Shown: in pieces, positions 57,346 to 64,000 of the stretch
Numbering within the stretch: the stretch's first letter is position 1
Layout: every line of letters starts with the position of its first letter
NCBI GenBank assembly: GCA_950097015.1
Contig: CATNEN010000002.1
Location: 8,385,501-8,449,500 of the forward strand
Reading direction: 5' to 3'
DNA from: Macrostomum hystrix
Lineage: Eukaryota; Platyhelminthes; Macrostomidae
DNA: 64,000 nucleotides
Translations under genes and position numbers: made by a program
The notes under the pieces: generated by a model
What the model was told of the DNA's origin: nothing
The model's database searches: none
Seen by the model: the letters and a program-made list of their open reading frames with translations, nothing else

Positions 57346-58412
57346 ATTATTATTGTAGTGGAATATCTGGACCCTCAATATTTAACATGGTACATATCAA
57401 ACAATCAATTAAAGCACAATAAATAATTGCAACAAAAGCATCAAAACCATTTTTATTCAGCCAAAATATATAAAATCATAGAAATATTTAAAGACAAGTT
57501 TTATTAGGCACAATCCACAACATATAAGGCAATGGTTTGTTTCACAATTATTTAGCTCAAATGGAGAGCTATATAGACTAATAACAAAGGAATGGCAAAT
57601 TAATTGCACAAGTATGAATATACTTGAAGATTTAGCAAAGCTGTCAAAACACAAGTCACTATACTGCTAAAGATCAGTTAAAAAGAGTGAGATTCAGATG
57701 CTTAAAAATTATTAAACAGAAGTGGGTGTAAAGCTAAATGAGTTGTTTACGCAGTCATTTGTCTAAAAAAAGTAAACAATTTCTATTTATTACAGAAACT
57801 GGCAAGGTAAAAAGGTTTGAAATATAAAGACTGATGTACTCAAGAGTGCATTAAGAACAAAGTTCATATCTACAACTGAATACCACATATTTTCCCAAAT
57901 GTAAACAGTGTTAGCATGATCCAAACATGGTCACTAAGTCTATCTTATATCTTTTAAACTTTTTATAATAAATGTAAAATAGCCTAAATAAAAAACTGCT
58001 TATGACTAAATGCAAGTGCAGGAAGAGCTAAGGAAGAAATGTCTCTGCCAAACTTCTATGTGCATAAAATAAGAGAATATAGTCTAGTTTTTGCCTTATT
58101 TTTGAGAAAAAATTATACTGCTAGCTCTTCTCTGCATAAAGATATTTACAAAGATTACTAGCAGTAGTGGTAGCAAAAAATACTATTTCTTTGTAGAGTC
58201 TTGAGGCCAAAACATAAAAATTCTGAGGCACAACAATAAATAAATATTGGCTGGAGCTCTGCACTCTTTTGAAAGCTTTAATGGTTCATGCCCAAGCAAG
58301 TAGCATGAAGCCATTTGCCACATGCTTAGTAAAGTATAGATTTTTGGTTGTGGAAGTTAGGTGTGCGGAAAACAGTATATATCTACTGAAAATCACTGAT
58401 GCTGTCAAAGTG

Positions 58413-58790
58413 CTACTCCGCACAACAACCTGATAGGATAGGATGCAGGTCAGTAGCTTCCAAGCACTGGATTAAATGGCGCCGCATCTTTAGCCTATCA
58501 AACTGGCAATTGGCTGGATCTATTTGACAAGCCAGTGCAACTGCATATGTGATGCATAAATACCACAGCTGTAGGCGCCCTCCTAAATAGCAACGAGGGC
58601 GCCTACAGCTACAGAATAATAAAAGCTTATGCTTTTCACAGCGAATTGCAAAAACGCTGTCATGTCTTGTAATAAATCTTCACAAGGGATCTTCTGCTTT
58701 GGCGGCAGGGGATCATAAATCACAGGTTTGCCACTCCAGTTTGAGAGTACACACCAATGTCCTCTCAGAGGATTTCCAACTGGAAAATAG
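58413..58790 (-). mobile_element. Ulp1-like (C48) cysteine protease of a transposon, broken
   Basis: After acceptor CTATTTTCCAG the frame reads GNPLRGHWCVLSNWSGKPVI and YDPLPPKQ, giving the catalytic His (GHW) and Asp (YDP). Past a hairpin insertion another frame gives SCGIYA with the catalytic Cys. After one more shift come YAVALACQIDPANCQFDRLK and MRRHLIQCLEATDLHP, the conserved end of such proteases, and a stop at 58415. MULE elements often carry this protease. Its position upstream of the MULE fragment on the same strand fits a single element. Confidence 0.75.
58569..58608. repeat. Perfect 14-bp hairpin beside the protease catalytic Cys codon
   Basis: Arms ctgtaggcgccctc (58569-58582) and gagggcgcctacag (58595-58608) pair perfectly around a 12-base loop. 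On the minus strand it separates FYYS from SCGIYA and breaks the frame. Confidence 0.9.
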
Positions 58791-58914
58791 AGAAAAAGCA
58801 TCTCAACAAGTTTTATGTAGAAGTCTCTGGCTTACTTAAGAAAAGCTAGACTGGCGCCACTATCAAAATTCAAGATGCTGCTCCGGAGTGTTTCTTGGCA
58901 AAGGTTGCCAACAA

Positions 58915-60140
58915 TTACCTGCTTGTTCGGAAGGTGGTTGGCAGGATTTTTTCTATCTCGTACACAGTTTGGCCTTCCATGGCTTCCTTTGTAACAAAGT
59001 GGACGAGAAGAGACTTCAGCAGGTTATCCATCTTCTGGAAGAGGACAGGGATCAATGGTTCTTTCGTTCTTTCAAAGATTCTCCCCCCAAAAACTCGCAG
59101 GCATGGTATGGAGAGATTTATTGGCCGCCGCAATGACTTCCTGTCGACTGGCTTAAGATGCGACCTTGCGCCCCCCAAGAGTCAAACCACACGGTTCACA
59201 TGATGTTACGTGTCCATACCGACTTTGCATCTACCGGCTTTGTGTGTGGCTGGCGGCCCATGGCTCCCCACTGCATGGACTGCTGCTTAGTAAGTGGAAA
59301 ATCAAGATACGTTGTGAAGATCAATTGAAGTCAGCGCCACAGAACTCACTGATAACAGCAGAGTATTTGAAATCTGTAGTGGATGATGAATGGAAGTTCA
59401 TGTGGTTTTATAGACGTTTTAGTCATGACAGTTGAATTAATTATACTGTCTAAAATGAATATTCAGAGCTTTTCAAAAGATGTGTGTATTCCAAATGTAT
59501 TGAATCTGTAGTGAATTTCACTTAATTTAATTATGTCTATTTGTAATAGATTTTTTGTGGCACTAATGTTTTCATTCAAAATTGCTCTTGTAGTAGCATT
59601 TCTGGCCACTTCAAACTTTATAGGCAGGACTGATGACTTAATTTCATGCAGCATAGAGAAACGGTGTACGAAATAAGACAAGTCAGTTATTCGATTGGCA
59701 AGAAATATGCAGCTTCTGAAGCCAATTCTTGTTGTCTCCTTGTCTATGCTGTTGTTTGTGACGTTTGTGTTATTGCTCGTCCAAGCTTTCTTGTCCAGGT
59801 CAGGTATAAACTAAACTAATAGGGACTATTTATATTTTTAAGCAAAAACCACAGCTTGTTCTTAGGCTGTTAATTTTGTGATGCAGCATTAAAGACATTT
59901 AGGCTAGGCCCAAAACCTGCAATAATGTATGCATCAAGTCGATTAGTTTTATAAATTTTCATTTTATGATGAATAATACAAATGGTGATACCTATCTATT
60001 ATTTAGCTAATAATTTAGTTTTATGCTTAGCTCTTCGGAGAGTTGAGCTTATTTCTACAGTTTGAGCTCATCATTATATGGCTGTATGTGCCAAAGTGCT
60101 CATTAGCAAGTTGGCCGGATTGTAACATGCCGCAATCTCC
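58915..60140. other. Transition to the shc gene
   Basis: The left part (to about 59.2 kb) is GC-richer and may be further 5' sequence of the MULE/Ulp element on the minus strand, without a recognisable domain. The rest is AT-rich and forms the sequence upstream of, or the intron before, the first shc exon. Confidence 0.35.
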
Positions 60141-60151
60141 AACTTGCAGGC

Positions 60152-60319
60152 ATGAGCGGCCAATCTGCGGCAGCTGGTGGCGCGAGTAGGAAGCCGCGCT
60201 TTGTTCACCCGGACTACAGCCTGGCACCCAACTGCGGAGTGACCTACGGTGTGCGCTATGTAGGCAGTGTACCTGTGCTGGCTAGCACCAGGTCACTCAA
60301 GACCGACATGAGGAACCAG
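60152..60319 (+). CDS. shc: SHC adaptor, first PTB exon
   Basis: An acceptor (tccaacttgcag) lies 3 bases before the ATG at 60152, so this is either the first coding exon after a 5' UTR intron or an internal exon. 56 codons end at CAG|GTGAGG, phase 0. It encodes a basic lead (SGQSAAAGGASRKPRFVHPD) and the opening of the Shc PTB fold, NCGVTYGVRYVGSVPVLAST, with the Arg of VRY that contacts phosphotyrosine in the family. SHC proteins couple activated receptor tyrosine kinases to Grb2/Ras signalling. Confidence 0.88.
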
Positions 60320-60344
60320 GTGAGGCCGCGTCATCACCCAAGTC

Positions 60345-60690
60345 TTCAGGCTGGGCTCCCATGACCCCATAATCTTCAGGCTGAGCTCCCATGACCCCAT
60401 AGTCTTCAGGCTGGGCTCCCATGACCCCATAATCTTCAGGCTGAGCTCCCATGACCCCATAATCTTCAGGCTGAGCTCCCATGACCCCATAGTCTTCAGT
60501 CTGAGCTCCCATGACCCCATAATCTTCAGGCTGAGCTCCCATGACCCCATAATCTTCAGGCTGAGCTCCCATGACCCCATAATCTTCAGGCTGAGCTCCC
60601 ATGACCCCATAATCTTCAGGCTGAGCTCCCATGACCCCATAGTCTTCAGTCTGAGCTCCCATGACCCCACAGTCTTCAGTCTGAGCTCCA
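60345..60690. repeat. 30-bp tandem repeat in the shc intron
   Basis: The unit ttcaggctgagctcccatga plus ccccataatc repeats about 12 times, starting 26 bases after the exon donor; some units carry agtcttcagt. Confidence 0.95.
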
Positions 60691-60734
60691 ATTACCCCAC
60701 ACTTATCAGGTTAAGCTCTAGTATTGCTACAAGG

Positions 60735-60970
60735 CCAATAGGCTGTGCTAAAATAGTTAGTTCAGATTCGCAGTGCACAATGTTCTTACAGTGGCAGCCA
60801 CGCCCAAAAAGCCCCGCTGTCACTTTGTTACATTGTGAGACAGCGTGCTCAAATGTGCAGCTGAGAGTTGGCCGAACAAAGCCCATTGTCTGTCGAGGCC
60901 TTATTGCTCCTGACTTGCTGTCATTGCTGTCGGCCATAGTAACTGCTGCATACATGAGGCTTCTCATTTT
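60735..60970. repeat. Dispersed module M, diverged copy
   Basis: Shares ...ctgtcactttgttacattgtgagacagcgt...gcagctgagagttggcc...tcggccatagtaactgctgc with the three close copies downstream, with many changes. Confidence 0.55.
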
Positions 60971-61023
60971 TTATTATTGCTGATTAGCTATAACCGGCAA
61001 CTGATAAACAGACTGAAGCACCC

Positions 61024-61180
61024 TACTCACAAATTCCGGCAGTCATAGCCTCAAACCCACAATGCTATTGGCTATGTTACACTTGTGAGACAGCACTGAC
61101 CAATGAGCAGCCGAGAGTTGGCCAGCAACCAGTTCTGTGATCAGCTGATTTGCTGGCCATAGAGAGCGCTGCTAACAGAT
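61024..61180. repeat. Dispersed module M, copy 1 (157 bp)
   Basis: Runs from ctactcacaaattccggcag to agcgctgctaacagat. Two further near-identical copies lie at 61515-61672 and 62881-63039. It contains the inverted pair ttggccagcaa / ttgctggccat, as in a small hairpin-forming mobile element. Confidence 0.85.
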
Positions 61181-61514
61181 CCTGAGGTTAATTTTGCGAC
61201 TTCCCAGCTTCCCACATCCTCACTCTAGCACTCCCAGCTTTCCAGATCCTCAAATCGTCATTCTGGAATACAGCATCCCATATACCTTTACTTGGACTCG
61301 TAACTTCCGAATTCGTTACTCTGGATCTCATCACTTCTCAGATCACTTCTAACTTTTTTTAACTCCTGGCTTCCCCATATTCCCAAGTTATCAGTCAAAG
61401 TATCCCAAGACAGTAAAATTTCCGCTATATAAATCTCATTTCTACACAAGTATTTGAGGTTTTGCCCTGCCATGGATTTCACAAGAATTAAGCTAGCTTG
61501 TTCTTAACTGCGAG

Positions 61515-61672
61515 TACTCACAAATTCCGGCAGTCATAGCCAAAAACGCACAATGCTATTGACTATGTTACACTTTGTGAGACAGCACTGACCAATGAGC
61601 AGCCGAGAGTTGGCCAGCAACCAGTCTGTGATCAGCTGATTTTGCTGGCCATAGTGAGCGCTGCTGACAGAT
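61515..61672. repeat. Dispersed module M, copy 2 (158 bp)
   Basis: Same borders as copy 1; gctgctgacagatcctcagg leads within about 50 bases into a 30-bp satellite. Confidence 0.85.
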
Positions 61673-61724
61673 CCTCAGGTTATGGTCGCGACTTCCCAAT
61701 CCTCAATCTTGCACTCTGATCCCC

Positions 61725-62155
61725 AGTTCCTCACTTTGACACTCCCAGCTTCCCAGATCCTCACTCTGACACTCCCAGCTTCCCAGATCCTCACTCTGAC
61801 ACTCCTAGCTTCGCAGATCCTCACTCTGGCACTCCCAACTTCCCAGATCCTCATCCTGACACTCCCAGCTTCCCAGATCCTCACCCTGACACTCCCAGCT
61901 TCCCAGATCCTCACTCCGACACTCCTAGCTTCCCAGATCCTCACCCTGACACTCCCAGCTTCCCAGATCCTCACCCTGACACTCCCAGATCCTCACCCTG
62001 ACACTCCCAGCTTCCCAGATCCTCACTCTGACACTCCCAGCTTCCCAGATCCTCACCCTGACACTCCCAGCTTCCCAGATCCTCACTCCGACACTCCTAG
62101 CTTCCCAGATCTTCACCCTGACACTCCTAGCTTCGCAGATCCTCACTCTGGCAAG
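61725..62155. repeat. 30-bp tandem repeat (cactcccagcttcccagatc + ctcaccctga)
   Basis: About 14 copies, with tctgac, ccgac and cttcgcag variants and one short unit at 61980. It follows module M copy 2. Confidence 0.93.
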
Positions 62156-62291
62156 TTATCCTAAGATATTAAATTGTTAATATATTTCTATTTTCTCACT
62201 CTGAGCATTTCGCATGAACTTTATTCATATCTAATTTTATCACTGAAGCTGCAGCTGGGCCACAATCTGAACCACCAATTATCACAACAAG

Positions 62292-62726
62292 GTGACTCGA
62301 GCAGCCATCTGCATGTGCTGCGAGGCTGCAGGCCTCATCATGCCAGGCAAGAAGCGGCGCGACAAGTCCATCACCAAACTGCTTGGTGACCGGCCCAGCA
62401 TGCAGCACAGCGGTTGGAGCGTCAACATTACAGTCACCACCCAGTGCATCAGCGTGCTGGCCATGGACACGCAGGCTGTCATCGCCAGCCACGACCTCGT
62501 CAATGTCTCATTCGCCAGCGGCGGCGACCCCGACACAATGGACTACGTAGCCTACGTTGCTAAGGACGCGCTCCAGGGTCGGGCATGCTACGTGATTGAG
62601 TGCCCAGACGGACTGGCATCGGATGTGGTATCCACCATCGGCCAAGCCTTTGAGCTCAGGTACAAGGGTGTCCATTGTGCGCCGGCTGCTGCAGCTTCTG
62701 CCACACCTGCCCCTTCGTCTGGCAAT
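62292..62726 (+). CDS. shc: SHC adaptor, second PTB exon
   Basis: Acceptor cacaacaag|GTG, donor GGCAAT|GTGAGT. 145 codons, phase 0 at both ends, continuing MRNQ into VTRAAICMCCEAAG. It contains NITVTTQCISVLAMDTQAV, the near-invariant Shc block VSFASGGDPDTMDYVAYVAK, then GRACYVIECPDGLASDV and TIGQAFELRYKG. The three phosphotyrosine-contacting positions (R in VRY, K in VAKD, R in GRAC) are all kept. A Pro/Ala linker closes the exon. The CH1 and SH2 parts would lie beyond the right edge. The acceptor has a weak pyrimidine tract. Confidence 0.92.
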
Positions 62727-62880
62727 GTGAGTTCGAATGTTTTCTGTATAGCCTATAATCCCTAGTTCTGGACTCGAGTTTCTGGAGTCCCAGATCCTCC
62801 GTGTGGGAATTCTCACTCCCAGGTCCTCCAATCCTGAGTTGTAAATCCATCTCTAATCTATAATCTGTATTGAAGGTATC

Positions 62881-63039
62881 TACTCACAAATTCCGGCAGT
62901 CATAGCCTCAAACCCACAATGCTATTGACTATGTTACACTTGTGAGACAGCACTGACCAATGAGCAGCCGAGAGTTGGCCAGCAACCAGTTCTGTGATCA
63001 GTTGATTTTGCTGGCCATAGAAAGCGCTGCTAACAGATC
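62881..63039. repeat. Dispersed module M, copy 3 (159 bp)
   Basis: tactcacaaattccggcagt to gctgctaacagatc; the 34-bp satellite begins about 10 bases later. Confidence 0.85.
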
Positions 63040-63045
63040 TTAATT

Positions 63046-63845
63046 TTCAGACCCTCAAGGCTGCAGCAGCCGCCCTCCCAGACCCTCAAGGCTGCAGCAG
63101 CCATCCCTGATCCTCAAGGCTGTAGCAGCTGCCCTCCCAGCTGATCCTCAAGGCTGTAGCAGCTGCCCTCCCAGCTGATCCTCAAGGCTGCAGCAGCTGC
63201 CCTCCCAGCTGATCCTCAAGGCTGTAGCAGCTGCCCTCCCAGCTGATCCTCAAGGCTGTAGCAGCTACCCTCCCAGCTGATCCTCAAGGCTGCAGCAGCT
63301 GCCCTCCCAGCTGATCCTCAAGGCTGCAACAGCTGCCCTCCCAGCTGATCTTCAAGGCTGCAACAGCTGCCCTCCCAGCTGATCCTCAAGGCTGTAGCAG
63401 CTGCCCTCCCAGCTGATCCTCAAGGCTGTAGCAGCTGCCCTCCCAGCTGATCCTCAAGGCTGCAGCAGCTGCCCTCCCAGCTGATCCTCAAGGCTGCAAC
63501 AGCTGCCCTCCCAGCTGATCCTCAAGGCTGCAGCAGCTGCCCTCCCAGCTGATCCTCAAGGCTGTAGCAGCTGCCCTCCCAGCTGATCCTCAAGGCTGTA
63601 GCAGCTGCCCTCCCAGCTGATCCTCAAGGCTGTAGCAGCTGCCCTCCCAGCTGATCCTCAAGGCTGTAGCATCTGCCCTCCCAGACCCTCAACGCTGCAG
63701 CAGCCGCCATCCCAGACCCTCAAGGCTGCAGCAGCCGCCCTCCCAGACCCTCAAGGCTGCAGCAGCCGCCATCCCAGACCATCAAGTCTGTAGAACCCGC
63801 CATCCCAGATCCTCAAGACTGCAGCAGCCGCCCTCCCAGATCCAC
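63046..63845. repeat. 34-bp tandem repeat (ctgatcctcaaggctgtagc + agctgccctcccag)
   Basis: About 24 units. Both edges use a 29-bp form (gaccctcaaggctgcagcag ccgccctccca) without the ctgat insert, while the core uses the 34-bp form. This suggests the longer unit arose inside the array and expanded. Confidence 0.93.
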
Positions 63846-64000
63846 AGACCAAACATGGCCACCCTAACTAAATGTAGAGTTTTATCCAGCGATCGACTGT
63901 AGTTTAACAATATATGAACACAGTTGCGAGATTAAATTGCTAAATGTAATGAAACCGCATGCGTTAAAGGTCTAAGACTGTATCAGTTAGTTTCTTAGGC

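Noticed and set aside
60345-60690. CRISPR-like regular array
   Set aside because: Units are contiguous with no unique spacers, in an animal intron.

Overview
This is animal nuclear DNA. It has GT-AG introns, tRNA-derived SINEs, LINE, Helitron, hAT and MULE remnants, and many tandem arrays with units of 10-88 bp. Nothing bacterial is present. The very high satellite load, the S/A/G-rich GC-biased exons and a proton channel lacking the first S4 arginine (a state known from mollusc Hv3) suggest a spiralian. A free-living flatworm of Macrostomum type is my best guess, but this is inference.

Region 1 (1-7 kb) holds a single-exon, minus-strand type I membrane protein with a laminin-G domain and three EGF repeats (1394-2542). 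Fragments of LINEs, a SINE and satellites follow.

Region 2 (8-46 kb) is one large minus-strand gene for a voltage-gated proton channel (Hv/HVCN family). I assembled it exon by exon. Nine coding exons (30093 down to 7991) join in perfect phase to give 700 codons. The protein has an N-terminal cytosolic segment, S1, a very long glycosylatable S1-S2 loop, S2, S3, an S4 reading LLWRIVRVIN, a coiled coil and a long tail. The canonical first S4 arginine is leucine. Upstream lie three more ATG-initiated exons (33.8, 39.9 and 46.2 kb). Like the first exon at 30.1 kb, each ends in phase 2 at a GTGAG donor, so the locus probably has four alternative promoters and N-termini. One internal exon can also take an in-frame 116-codon extension. 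Nearly all large satellites of the window sit in the introns of this gene.

Region 3 (47-60 kb) is AT-rich and transposon-rich. It contains SINEs, a minus-strand cluster of unrecognised GC-richer coding remnants (48.2-51.8 kb), a truncated Helitron with an intact helicase C-terminus, a hAT MITE with a perfect 8-bp target duplication, and a decayed MULE transposase next to a Ulp1-like cysteine protease interrupted by a perfect hairpin.

Region 4 (60-64 kb) has two plus-strand exons encoding the PTB domain of an SHC adaptor, running off the right edge. Its introns carry three satellites, and dispersed 158-bp modules lie directly upstream of several of them.
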